The notes below the pieces were generated by a model, which saw only the letters and a list, made by a program, of their open reading frames with translations, made no database searches and had not been told where the DNA came from. The position numbers and the translations under genes are program-made. 64,000 nt of DNA from Plectrocnemia conspersa (lineage: Eukaryota; Arthropoda; Insecta; Trichoptera; Polycentropodidae): the NCBI GenBank assembly GCA_009617715.1, contig VTFK01000171.1:682001-746000 (forward strand), given 5' to 3'. Positions 13,101 through 28,100 of this stretch are shown here, piece by piece; the first letter of the stretch is position 1; each line of letters opens with the position of its first letter.

Positions 13101-16100
13101 TTCTAAAAGTGGGTAATGGTCGTTATATATTGGTAACCACTGGTATATACAGAAGAGCTAAAATACTATTTAAATATGTATTATCCATTTTATTTTAGTG
13201 TCTAATATATTTTATCCAGTTTTTTTATATTTAGAAAAATAGCAATTTTTTTAACATTTTTTTAACTAAGGGCTTATTTTTATATAAGCCAAAGATATTC
13301 AGTTATAAAATATTTGTTCGTATAATGGTCATCATGAAGCATTTAAGGAACCTCACGTCACGATGGTCAAATTTGTAATAAAACAATTAAATTTAATTAA
13401 ATAAATCGGAGGATTCATTCCATACGCACCAACTAAAGCAACACTACCCTTTACAGAGACTGGAAAAACTGAATAAACAGCCGCTTCTCTATCCACGTCA
13501 CGCTGCTCCAGCAGTGACGTTTGAAATTTATAGTTCAACCTAATTTTTAAAACGCAGACAAAGCTACGATAACTTTAAATACAGGCAATAATTAAAAAAA
13601 TCATGTTTGGTAACCCTAGGGGGTGTGACAGCCAGTTAGACGTAGGTGAAAACTAGTGAGAATTTTATTAGATTATATTACATATATTGCGGCTACTGTA
13701 TCGTTTCTTCCGAGCACTGGTAGAGAAGCTGGCGCAGGGATGATGTCCGTGAAAGATAACTTATTACACAAATTCTGCACAAAAACAATGAAGTCTTAAG
13801 CGACAAATTGAAAATTAATCAAAAGGAAGCAAGAATAATAACCTTACAGCCCTAAGGAACTACGCAATTTGAGCTTATCAAGCCCGTACTTCATGTTTAC
13901 AATGTCGATTTCGCTTATGGCTTAAACGAATGACCAGCTAGATCGTGAGGTATGATTGTCTCCATTGAGATCGCGAGCTGGATATGATTCGTAATAGATA
14001 GAATAAATATTCTGCAAAAGCATCTGCGATATATTTATAGTCGTCGACTGTCGGTACGATTTTATGTCTTAAGTTAGTTCGCCTAAGATAGGTTTAGTTA
14101 ATCGTCTAATCTTGATGCCAATTACGAAGATTTGCTACAATACATTTTTGCTGTTAATATTATGCTTTTAGTTTACTGATTTTCTATACTTTTCAATTGT
14201 TAATAAAGTAAGTTTTTTATCCATTTTGTATAAGAATTTAGGTTTCGATATGGAATTTCTAATATGAAACTGACCATTTAATTAATAGGCAATCTCTTTA
14301 ATAGTTTCTAGAACGCCTAAATTAATCTCTGTAGCGAACAAATATGCGTGTAAACTTTGGTACATTTATAAATAGAAACAGCTACTTCATTCGACGAAAT
14401 TAGTTTCTAAACAACATCGATCAAAAACACTAACCAAATTGCCCGATAGTAATTTCAGATCAGATATTCCGATGGCCGGCATACTTCACGATATTAATAA
14501 AGTTTCCACCGATATAAATTCGACGGTTATCTTTTTAATAATCAATTTGGGCCATAATTTACTCAGACACACACACACACGAACAAAACTAAAGGCTCGC
14601 ACACGTTTCCGCAGAATTTTCCTAATAGAGCAGTCGCCCAAAAGTTTAGGTTTTAATAATTGCCAACTTGGACCGTTCGGGGGATTTCCTGCTGATAAAT
14701 GCCCTGCGAAAACTCGGTAGGGTTCGGTTATTAAAACTTTGCCGAAAGATAACATCGAAAATATTACGTAATATAACACGTAATATGGGATGGGGTAGAG
14801 AAAATTTTTCTGAAAATGAGTGTTGCTAATACAAAATTAACGGATTTTTTGACATATTTATATAATTATTAAAACCAAAGGTAAATTTTATTTTAAGAGT
14901 GTTATGTAGACTTGAAGGTGACAAGATATTTTGCAGCTTTTGCAAAACAACCACAGATGAAAATGTAAAAAATATAATGTAGGGTCTATTCTTAAAACTA
15001 AAGTTAATTTATTGTGACCAAAATGATCATCCATTAACAAGGAAACAAGACAATAGCGTAAAGGATGGACCACATAAAAGCACACGTTACGACCAGAAAA
15101 AATCACATAAATAACACGCAAATGTTTTTAATATATTTATTCTCCGTCTTTGAAATATTATTTATTTGTTGCGAAACGTTCACGATAGTAAATCACCGGA
15201 TCCACAAGATTCCCGTTGCAGTATACGACCTTGAACAATGCCCATCAAGCAAATGTAGCTTTTTAAAGGCGTATACCTATTTCAGTGTTCTAAGAAACGA
15301 GTACATCTAGTATGTCGTTTTATTGAGACTATCTAAAAACAATATATTATGGCGATAACTCACAGCTTCACAACTAATTCATAAGTTTTGTTGCCAAAAA
15401 CGACATCGTAATGATACCGCAAACAACGTAATCACCAAATTTGTCTCCTGCGACATTCTTAATGCTTTTATCAGATAAAAAGTACATTAAAAAAACAACG
15501 TTTAGCGACATCAAAGAAAATAAAGTTTAAGTTGATAGGTAAGCTGAAGACTACTAAATAGTTTTAGCCAAAACAGAAAGACACAATTTGAAAACTCACA
15601 CAATCCTATGTAATATTTAATTATTACCGTTTTATTTAAATCGCATTGTAAAATTAACATTCTGCATCTTCAACGCAGACATATACGGTCTGCAGAATTT
15701 TTACGTCCCTCACGCACAATCGGCAACCGTCGTTTGGCGCTCACGCGAGACCTAATTGAAATTTATCTGCGGCGTAATCCGTACCTGCTCCGGGGGCCAT
15801 TACTTTAAACGTGACACCGTCTACGTCTGTCTAACCGTGCAGAAACACGTGGTCTTAATGTCAAAGCTAATGAAAACATTTACGTATGCAAATACAAGGC
15901 GGCGCGCTCAGATTTCCCAAAGCTGTCATCGTTAATACTAAGTACGGTCCCGGGGCCCTTCCAGGACGTCTACTCTATTGTCCGAGGCTGTATCATTCAT
16001 AACGCAATTATTATTAGCATACCCTAGAGTGGGCGTCTTCGCAATACCTCATTATTTAATATACCAGTCACATAAGTTTTATCCCTTGTGAAAAATTGAT

Positions 16101-19100
16101 ATACTGAAATAGTTTATTAGGTTAATTTGAATACAGCATCTGCAGATAACTGCGCGATCTTTGATGAATTTTGTGACAATTCGCCTTTTTTATTAAGAAT
16201 TTAATTTATACGAATATTTTTAAATGTTTTACAACCGCTGCATTTTTTCATATTACTGCATAAGAAAGAGTGGGTCCGTGCTAGATGCTTTAAATTATTA
16301 ATGCTTTTTTGAAAGCTTTTAATATCATTCTCAACTACTCTAATCAGCCATATCTTTGCTTTTTAATCTAAGAAATACGATTTAGAGCTTAGTTCTAGAT
16401 TTCTTCTAGCAATTAATGTCAATAATAAAATATTTTTAAAATCCAGAATCTTTTATAAATCACTGGGAGAATGATTTTTTAGTTTTTCAGTTAAGATGAA
16501 ATTGTGAATTATGTGAAAAAATATTCTCAAGCTATTTAATGACTATATGGATTTTTTGGATCCTCGAGAATTCATATAATTATTAGAATTCATACTTACT
16601 AAACAAATTGAAAAAACACAATATCGTTATAAATACGAAAAATTATAGATAAATGGTATTTTACATAGAGTGAAAAATATATATAATATTATATGTATGT
16701 ATATATAGTGTAAATACAAAAAAATATAACATCATTAAATTATATCATTTTAAATATTGTGCAAAAATATTATATATAATTAATGAATCAGATAAGATTA
16801 TTTTGTCATTGAAATTTTTTTAAAATAAGGCGATGAGAGTAGTTTGAAATAAAAATCGATATATAATATATAATATTTTAATCAAATAATTTTCATATAT
16901 AATATTTTAATCAAATAATTTTCAACTATATTTGCTATTTTATTTATTTTTTACATAATATTTTCCTACATATTCTACTTAAAAAATCCAGCTTTTTGAA
17001 GTACGAAAAACCTTCATCATCTTCAAAGAATTTGGAAAAAAGTATAAAGGTATGCTATATTTAAATTTCTATATATACTTATATAATCTAATTTGTAATC
17101 TTGATAATTTACGTTATATATCCACACGTATCGTATTACCAATTTAAGGAAGAAATTATGCACGAGAAATATCAATATTTGCATCATATTACATACATAG
17201 TATATTCACGAAACCGTCATTTAATTTCATCATTAAAATTATTATATATTATGTAACGTACATATTAATAAATATTAGGAAATTTAATACAACGCTATTG
17301 AGTTACATATATAAAACATAAAATCCGGAAGTTTGTTTTTTATGTATTCTCTCGTGAAAAAACATTTTCCTAATTAAAGCATTACTTTGATTATATAATA
17401 TATTACACTTACTTAAATTACTTAGTTGCAAAATCTATTAATAAAACTCGACCAAAAGCGATTGGCCTTTTTCATCAAACGAATCAATCTAAAAGTTTCG
17501 AATCAAATCAACCGTTTTCCCTCTCACATGAACCCCAGGTATTTTCCTGGGTACCTGGACAAAAGCCGAGGGTGTTCTCTAACCTTACGCTCTTTCTCCA
17601 ACCCTTCACTTCAGCATTCCATAAATTGCGAATATTAAACAAGGTGACCTAACGACTGACTATCCATATTTGTGAAATTCATCCAGAAAACGTTCGGGAA
17701 TAAATCTATAATAATTGTGGATGAGAAGTTTCATTACGTTAACTGGTAAAATATTAAAGTGAATATCTAAGTTAGACATACTGATACTTAGATACAATGG
17801 TATTATAATTAGATACAATTGTATTCATTAGCTAAAGCTTAAAACAAAGGGGATTCTAAAATAAAACTGACAACTAAATTATTTGGTAATATTTTACGTA
17901 TTTAAAATTAGCAAATCATAAAAACAAAGAACGGATTGCAATACATATTAAAATCAAGAACGGATTGAAAATGATTGATAATGTAAAAATATGCTATTTC
18001 AGATTTATTAAATACTTAACTGTAAGATTAAATTTTACAATGAATTTTATATTTTATTTAAATTTTAAAATAAATTTCTAAAATAAAAGCCAGAAACTAA
18101 AATAAAAACACACATTTGAAGAATAATTTTTGTGTATTTTTTGTGTTAACAAAAATTATTATGAACTATTGTTATATTATATTGTTTTATTGTCATTTAA
18201 AAAAATTAGCGATCCAAAAATAATTCATTGTGCACAATTGATAAAAATTGTGCATAAATATTTACAAACTCCCAACGGATACTATGTTAGTTTATATATT
18301 CGATATACAGAAGTTGAAAATGGCGTTTACACCATTCTTTCAATTGTTCTAAAAACTCGAATCGAATGATTCTTTCATAATAGAATACCACGAAAAGTAC
18401 TCGACAACCCTCCGTCGTTCATTTCTGCTTTAATCTCCCCTGAGAACTAGCGCATTTGAATTTTAGATGGCAGAAAGCACTCATTCTGTATGGCGTCGGA
18501 GAATAAAAAAATTGTCACTGCAAAAATAATATAACTCAATTAGTTGAGTATGCAAATTCTTTTTTGAGGATAAATTAGAGTGTGAGTCATATTGTTGTGA
18601 GATTTATCTTATCTGAGAGATAATCGATTGCGAATCGGACTTTGAGCATGTTCGATTCAATGCAATAATGAGGTCCAATCCTTTGAAAAATGATCTTAAG
18701 ACACGTGATGTATAAGGCCTACATCGGCTTGGGCTTGGAACAGCTAATTAAAATATGCTATAAAAGATGCTATATATGTATATACTACATATATATAACA
18801 GAGATTGCCAATGTGTATATCATATAATAAATAAATAAATTTAATATATTTATAATTTTTAATACCAACAAAAATGATGCAAAGGCAAATATTCCAATTG
18901 GTTAAATGAAAAAAAAATTATTTTATATTTAAGTTCAACGTGTTATTAAAATATTTTTAATAATTTATCTGTGACGTAAATCTATATTTATGTAAATAAA
19001 ACTAAAGGTTTTTATTATTGGTCATAGATGTCACTATATGCATTGCAAAAATATTTCATATTCTAAATTTATTAGGTGAATATATCCATGTAATACTAAT

Positions 19101-22100
19101 AAGAAAAAATATGGAATTTTTATAATAAGTTATTTATTTATTTATAACTTTTGTATAATAAATAATTATAAATATGCGTCATAATAGGATATTTTTAATA
19201 TCTAATATTGCATATTTTTTTATAAAAATAATTATATACTTGGGCTTATATCGAGCTATGAAAATAGAAAATTTATATTATACATAGTATAATAAATAAA
19301 CATATATCTGAGTATTTTATCAAACCAAAAATATTTTTTAGCTAAAAGTTTAGTAAATATTTTTAAATGTATTATTTTCATATAGCTAAAATATTTTATT
19401 TTGAGATTGACTTTCCCTTTTTGTCTGTTTTTTAAAAGTGAATTTGGTGAGGCTGGGAATGAGTTTTTTGATTCTAATATTAAAGATGTTTCGCGTTTAA
19501 TATTTTGCAGGACATATACATACTTTAAATATAAGGTCATAACATAAAGTATAAGTTATTTTGCTATTGACTTTTTAAATATTTTCCAATTTATCTATTT
19601 TTAATAATTTAATTTCATCAGCTAAACCTGGGAACGGGTTTCTTAATTCTAATGCTAAATATGTTTCAACGTTTTTTGTCTTTTTCAATACTAATCGATA
19701 TAAGTAAAGTTTAATTGAATTTAACCCAGTAGTTAGAATTGCGAGATAAGCAGATGCACATATTATGTTTTTGCAATATTTTATTTTTCTGACACATTTG
19801 TATTTTTTTTAAATTTATTTTTAAACTTTGTTTCGAAAATGAAGTACGCAGTGAATTTGTAAATAAATGCAGATTTACCATTATTTTGGATGACAAGAGC
19901 TGAAAAAAGGGCTTTTAAAACTGCGCAAGTTACTCGACGAAAACATGGATTTTCTATTCTAATTAATATTAAAAATATCAAAAGAGTAAGCTAAAACTAA
20001 GGGTCCAAAAAATCCAAATTTTTATGATTTTTGGTCAAATATTTAACAATATTTTTTTAAAGCTTAAATTATTTAACATTAAACTGTCGACTTTATCAAT
20101 TGAACCATTCTTTTATTAACAATTAAAGGGATTAACTGTTAGGTCATAAACAGCATAGTTCAGTGTGTATTAAAGTGTTTCAACCGTTTAAGAAAAGTTT
20201 TTTCGTTAACATGTGACTCAACCGTGAGAAAACTTTTAGCAGCTCAAGTCACAAGGTACATGCCACAAATAAAAATAAACCGAAAAAAATATCCGTCGCA
20301 TTGAGAATAGGGATATCGGCTAAAGGCAATTTATTTTAAAAACTTATTGGCATCTACACTTTGAAGTTCAAGTTATATTAATGTACAACGCTGTTAAAAT
20401 TACTAAGACTAAACTACTGAAATATATTTATTTAAAAACATAAACACCAGATAATTTTTTGCTGAAAAACAACTTCAGTACTCATTTCAATTTTAAATGA
20501 AATATTACAGGAATGTATGTATGAATTAGCTTACGCTTCAATAAATAAACTAAATATATTCTGCGTACAATTATTTAAATTTGAAAATATATTGTGTAAA
20601 TTACAGCATATTATTATGAACAAAGCAATGTATCAAAATCGTTTGGAACGTAAAACAAAATTGATATACCAATAAACTCAATGCGGAATTGTGAATCTAA
20701 ATATTAAATTTGTAGTGTAAAAATATATATTTTGTCAAAGGGTACATTAAAACAAGACCCTAGAGATTAAATTCAATACGTAATATAATATTATTGAGTG
20801 CACTAGAAAAATATATATTTTAAAAATAAAAAAATGAAAATCCCTGTCTCCATTTTACAATCGCATCCTTTGATTTCTCTCGTTAAAAATACGTATAATT
20901 GAAATGGCCGCCCAAAGGCGAACTTCTCCGCCCCCGCCCATTGACTCAGTTTCTCGCATGTCAGCCCGAAGATGTATTCCTTTAATTGGCACAGTATTTT
21001 TTTGTCAATTGTCCGATAAACGACCGGATAAAGAATAAGGGACAATCGATTACACAGAGCAGATTTCTATCTGTTTCGAAGTCGGCGAGGGTTTCGAAAG
21101 AGTTGAAAAATTACAGAAAGCGAACGTAGGTTGAATGAGATTATGATTTTAATTTAGTGACGATTAATTTCTGAGATATAAAGTTGTATTCGCGTGGGCT
21201 GGATATAAATTTGTCGCCATTAACTTTGCATACCTTAACTGAATATCTTAATCGAGGCGATAAGTTTAACGAAAAGTAGTATATTTATTTTGGATGTTTG
21301 CTCTACTTTAATTTTATAATAAACATATTACACGTATAAGTAAATATTATTGGTTTCATACAAACATTTTATTCAAAAGATTATTTACGAGAAACTTTCT
21401 TAACATTAAAATTTAATTAAATATTCCAACCGATAACTGTGAGCACTTGCTATATGCTGTTGTATTTTTTTTTATAAATATGCACATTTAGCATATTTTT
21501 TAAACATTTATGACAGATAATTTTCAATTGAAAAATATCTAATAGTCCAATTGTTTGAACATCCAACAACACAGTTTCAAAGGCTGCAGTTATTGAAAAT
21601 AATCACAGTTTGTTAACAGGCACATTGCGGTGAATTTAAACATTAAATTATTAGTATACTTATGTACTTTGTTAGCATGATATGTGGCTTAATGATCCCA
21701 GTGACGTCCGTGACAAATAGCGGTCACGTGGCCTATGCGTCTGATGCGTTTTCGAATAAATTCGCACACTCGAAATGCTAATTCGCGTCGCGCTGCGCTG
21801 GCAGCTACGATCCCCATCATTTATCTCCTATTTGGTCCATTATTTATGCAAAATATCATCCTATAACCCCCACCCCCGCTCCATCACGGACGCCCTTTAC
21901 GGTCTCTTTCTAGGCACTCTCCTCTCAAGTGTCGGCGTCTCTTTAAGCAGTTACGCAGTGCATATTAAGCAGGGTTTAATGGTCAAACGCAAACCCGTTT
22001 TGGTCCCTACTGAAATTTTATAACTAACCTGCAGGCGCGAAATTAAGGCACGAAATCGATCCGCGTCGTAACTATAAATTAATTGTAACCTAGTTACAAA

Positions 22101-25100
22101 GGAGGGTTTATAATGAATCTAGTATGTGTGTAGTATGTATGTACATATGTAGTATGCTATCTTAATTATATAAATACGTTTTACAGAGTAAAATATTTTT
22201 ATTATTATTCAGGATTGGTATGAATTCTGCAGATGCCGGAAAAACTGATAATAGTTTATTGTATATAATACATAATATACTTAGAAGTCGTATTGACAAG
22301 TGGTCACTGGATTCGAGAGTCTTTGATGATTTGATTGGTGATGAATGAATGCCGTTCGTCGAGTGATTGGCACTAATTGGCGATGTAACCGAGTGTCACA
22401 TATTTTATAATAGCCTTTGGAGGAAGCTAACACGAAAGCAATCGCATTAGGGTTTAATTCAACCTGAAAACCATACCTTTTTTGTTAATGATAGTTACAA
22501 GGTCCCATGTTGAGCGTCCGTTCGATAATTTCAAAGGATAATTCAAACAATGCTAATTTTATGTTTTTATTTTATATACGAGGTGAAAAACTCATGAAGA
22601 TAAGAGTTTTAAGAGTTCCATTTAGACCCTAGTTTTTTTGAATTTATATCGTGTCTGAGCGATTGGAATTAGTGATTATTATAGGCAACAAATTAAATAA
22701 TAAATAATCAAAATTTAACTCAACTTTGGGTTAGAATAAAAATTAAATCAAACAGTCGGTCATAATTTTATTATTCAGGGTGATTAAATAGCAAATGGTT
22801 AAAATAAAAATAGCATATGGTCAAAATAAAAATATAGGAAAATCAGAATTAAAGTAATGAATGGTCATATTAATATTATTCAGGGTCAGAATAAATAGCA
22901 AATGGTTAGAATAAAAATAGCGTACGGTCAGAATAAAAATATAGGACGATCAGGTGAATTAAAAAAATATTATACACTTTAAAAATATAAGTGGACAATA
23001 AATTATTTATTTTAATATCTTACAAAATATCTTGCTCGCACCAAAACTGTTATACAGGTTAGGTGCGAGCGAGCGAGCGTTGGTCAGAACATTAAACATC
23101 TCATGAATCATTCTCAAAGAATTTATAACAAATCTTTTTAATTGCATATATGATGCGAAGGTATTCAGAGCGACGAACGAAGCGGGAATAATGACAGAGC
23201 AGCGGCGGAGAGCACGCTAAACTTGTGTTGACATCTGACAATGTTGCAAGCCAAATCAAACAAGATAGCGTTTTCGCTACGTTGGAAAAAGTTGTATTGG
23301 TAAAAAAAATGCTACGCACGAATGGGTGCCCTCACGACAATGAAAAGTCGCATACCGATTCATACTGGTTCCATCTACAACATTCCACTACTCAAAACCC
23401 GTTCGCTTACCGTCCTTCCCATTCACAGTCTGAGTCTTGTTACTTTTGGGTTCTCCCTCGTACTTCTTATTTGGGACACTCGAATTTGTACTAAAAAAAG
23501 TCACGTCAAACATCGACTGAGACTTGAAAGAACGGGTAAGCAGCCGCTTTTCACTTCACGTTAACCCTCATCTATCTACGAAGTTCAAAATTCAGAATTC
23601 AACTGGATCTTAAGAGATGAAACGCAGATATGAAACAAGAACATCACGTATATTTATTAATTAAACAAATTGTACATGATTAAATAAAATATTTCCAAAA
23701 TGAATAATAATTTATGTTAGCAATTCCATTGCATAAAAGTAAGCGCGTGACCGCTGGATAAAAAAAGGCTAAGAAAACTTAATCTAAGGTAATCGATTAA
23801 AACAAAAAGCGTTATGAGCTTATATGGGATTCATACCCGTGGCTTTAAACTTTATAAGCATGAATTATTATGTTAAATATCGAGGTATATTTTTATACTA
23901 TTTTTCTGTGTTCATCAAAGTTATGCTTCAAGTATTTAATCGGACTTTTTAGACCTTTTATTTTTTCTGTTTTATTAACGCGTTGGGGGGTTGGGTGTCG
24001 ACCGATGCCGCACGACTGGGCTTGAGTGGGTGGGTAGAGAGGTTCAGGACCGATTAGAGTTTCGGCACTAGCTCGCAGAGACCAGTAGGGTCGTAAGAGT
24101 TAAAAAATATGTATATTTTTTTTACGTAATAATGCGTATATTGTGCTAGTCTCGTATAAAATATTTTATTAATGATCGCTACTCTAACCGGTCAATCGCA
24201 AGCTTTGATGTGGCAACCCCAGCTGTCATCCAGCGCGCCAAATGTCTCGCTGGGGTCCAACCCACCCCATCCTCATCCCGATGGAAGCCGGAACAACCGA
24301 CTGGGGGAACTACATGTGACACTGTTTTGTATCACTGGTCACACGCGTTGCTCTCGAGATCGTATCGCGTCTCCAGCCATCGTCTGCTCGGCACATGTCC
24401 ACACACATACACGAAAATGTGTCACACGTGTGTGACACCCCTGCTATGGTTTTCTATTATTATTTTTTTGAAAATAAAAAACATTTCAAAAATTTGATTG
24501 ACACTCCGTTTTTGATGTGCTCATCACAAATTCTATTGTGTGTCGCTCGCTCTCGGGTACTGGCACACAATATCCTGCGAGATTGAATTGACTTTTGTCA
24601 CACAAAAGACTTTCTTCTTCAAATTTGTATCTTTGTTGATCCTTTTCTCCTGTGACGTTTGCCCATATTCGGAATGGAAGCTCGTCAAATAAACACCGCA
24701 AATTGTGTTTTTTGTTACCGTCGTTACCATTGTTCGATCTTTGTATTCGGCATTTTATCAAAGGTCCAATATTAGATTTAAAACGTCAGAGGTCAGCATA
24801 ACGAACTTTGTAAGTGATTTGGATGTATAATATGTATGTATATACAAAATAAATTCCACACTAAAATAGTAATTTTGATTAAAAAATAGAATATCACACT
24901 GCACGGTTAAAATAAACAAGCTCTCATTTTACGAGTTAGTTATAAGCTTTTACAGAAAAATATCGTATAATTTCACACTATGTATGCCAAATATATTACA
25001 ACAGTATTATATACTTTAATATATGAAATACTTTTTTTGTGAAAAAAAGAACTTAGATAACCAGATATTTTTGCGTTTAACTAAATTATGTTTGCCTGTA

Positions 25101-28100
25101 GCTAAAATGTTTATCAATTATCACTATCACTAATTAATATTACATATCTGTATAATAAATGGTTTTGTATTATAATAGACCATTCCTTAGAAAAATTTCC
25201 CATATTTCCAGCGGTTTTAACTCTTGAATTTAAACCATCAATTTTCCCATCAAAAAATTCTATGCGAAAAGTATAGCATATTCAATATAACGACACAAAA
25301 TGGAACCGGTAACACTATTCGAATATGTTGCATGTAAAATTCACATCTCATTTTCTTGAAATATTTAAAATACTATCATATTTCTTTGTAACATTCGATG
25401 CGTGGCCCGAGGGAGGGAATTTGCGACAGTCGCGCAAAAAGTACCAACTGTTTTTTTTTGCTCAGTCTGCCCATATCAAAGGAGAAAAATGCGTCAAACA
25501 CAAGTATGTAGCGCTTTTAAATCGGCTCATCTTTATGAATATCTGCATTGAATATATAATATATTACGTGCGAAAGGGGTGATTTTCAGTTTACATCCTT
25601 TCTTGTTGGTTTGCGATGCGGAAAAAGTGTACATCGCACAGAAGAGACTCGATAAACATGATAAGTAGATTTAAATAAAAATATCATACTAAAAAATCGG
25701 ATTTTATGTATGTTTAATTTGATGTGTCCGTTACAGTTTATTTGGCGCTTACTTTTATTAGATAATTTGGAAACCGGATATGTTAAATCTAGTTATTAAA
25801 ATAATAACATTTTATGTTAGAGTAAGGAAAATTTATTGTATTTAATTGGTGGTTATTAAATTTGAAAAAAAGTATACGTTAATAATGCATATAAATGAGG
25901 ACAGATGTTATAAAGCACACAATCCGGGGGCGCAAACCTTCGGCGACGCGTCAGCTACGGGTTTTGCAATCGTCGCTCTCGAGTGGACGAAATGCCACCA
26001 ACTCCTGGCTGACTCTATATGCAGCTCTGAAGGTGCCGATGAGAACTGCTTTTAAATATGGACCGGCCAAAGACAAACGATCAATGCCATGCCATCTTTT
26101 AAGATTAGTGGTACGATGTGGTGCTCACCTCTCTCTGCTGCGAGGCCAATAAGAGCTTCGATAAAGGCTCGACAAGACAATGTTTATAATATATAGAAAA
26201 ACCACAAGAAAAGCACATTTTGTGGGTGTGTCCAATAAGAAATGCAATTGGATCGCAAAATTCCTCATCTGAAATTCGCCAGAGCTGTCTCGAACTAGCA
26301 TTATAAAATATGTAACACACATAACATTAGAAAATATGTAACACAGAGACAAGCGAGAAAGGACAGCATTGACACGAGAGACATCAGCGGATCATCGAAA
26401 AAATATCGCAATAATCTTAGCCGCACTACTAAAATCACAACCGACAATGATACAACTTAATATGCCAGCGAAGACTTTCCGATTCCCATGACTTTTTTTA
26501 AAAATAAATTAATGTCAGCTTTTCCAGCGCCTATTTGGCTTCAAACTTATACCCCTTCAGCCTTAAAACCCGAAAGTACAAACTGTTAAATAAAATTAGT
26601 GACCAAAAATATTACAGATTGAATATATACAGGCTTACAAAAAATTAACGTTTAATTGAGTTCTTTCATATTATTTCAAATGCATCATATGCCACTTGGT
26701 TATAATAAATATTTAACTTGAATTGAACTGAATTACTTTTTTTTTTGTTACAGAAAATTATTAAATTTACGTATATGTAAAATTATTTAGTAATTTATTA
26801 TTTTATCATAAATATTTAATATTTCAATTTAAAAACAGTTGTTGTGTGATTTATATATATATTGATATAAAAATTAATATATTTATATTTAGAAAATTAA
26901 TATTTAATACAATGTATACTATGTACCTACATAACACTTTTTATATTAAAAAATACAATTTAAAAATATTTTCGAAAAAATTTTCATAGCAAAAGTGAAT
27001 CAAGTATTTAAAAATCAAAAAAAAAATTGACGATATCTTAAAAATCTGGGATTTTATAAAAAAAATATTATAAACGAATTTTACCACAACTTGTAATTTT
27101 ACATGTTAATTGAGTTATTATATTTATTTGGCAAAATATTTGGTGCTTATTATATTAATGATAACCCATTAAATTATAGTTATGCTTGAAAAAATTATAT
27201 AAATGAATTTTATTAACTAGTGTTATATTTCTAATGACATTTCAATTAAGAGTTATTAAAATATATGTATTTTTCTATACTTTTAATGTTATAAGAAACT
27301 TGACTGCAAAGCTTAATTTAATCGGTTCGATAGATGTTTTTGTAATAGTGAAAAAAATTTATATATATATTTATTCGAGGAACGTGAGAGGAAATGTATT
27401 TAAATGCTTAGTTTTTATTGTAATTTATAATATATTTTGTTTGGAAATAAATACGGGGAAGTTTTCCAGTTCGCTCCTGGACCAACAGATAAATGGCATA
27501 GACGTGCATTAATATTGCAGTGCGGATCCGCCTTCTACCGCTGGACTTTGCAGGGGCGGAACATGAATTTCGTTTCAACTGATTAATTGATTTGTCTTCA
27601 TTTTGTAGATAAAATTGCTACCGTTCTAGTTGGAGACAAATTGGAAATGATACTGAAGTGATAATACTATATATACCCAACATTATCCAAGGATAGCTTT
27701 AAAGTAATAATTACGGCTTTTCACAAACAATGATAAAATCGACTTTTTCTAATTCCATAATGATGCTTAAATATGAGCTCAAAATTAAAATTATACATTG
27801 TATTTTATGATTATCAATCATATAAAAATATAAAAAATATCTACAAATATTTATAGGGATCATATAATTGAAAACAAACCAATACAAAGTGTTATTAGTC
27901 TTGTCAGATTATGTTTCTCGTGACTTATATATAGTTAGAGTGTAGGATTTTATTGTTATAGTATTATTATATCTATTATTGTTAATATTAAATGTATATG
28001 GATTGATTCGAAGCAGAATCCACACAATTGGTAACATTCAACGACAAGGGGATAAAAATCGCGAATGTTTAGTTTGGCGTGTAATGGAGGCGTGACAAAC

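Noticed and set aside
22759..22961. CRISPR-like direct repeats
   Set aside because: Only two 105-base copies with imperfect sub-repeats in an animal intron; there are no regular unique spacers.
24172..24586. Three overlapping plus-strand open frames
   Set aside because: They occupy different frames over the same GC-richer patch, show no domain and have no flanking splice logic.
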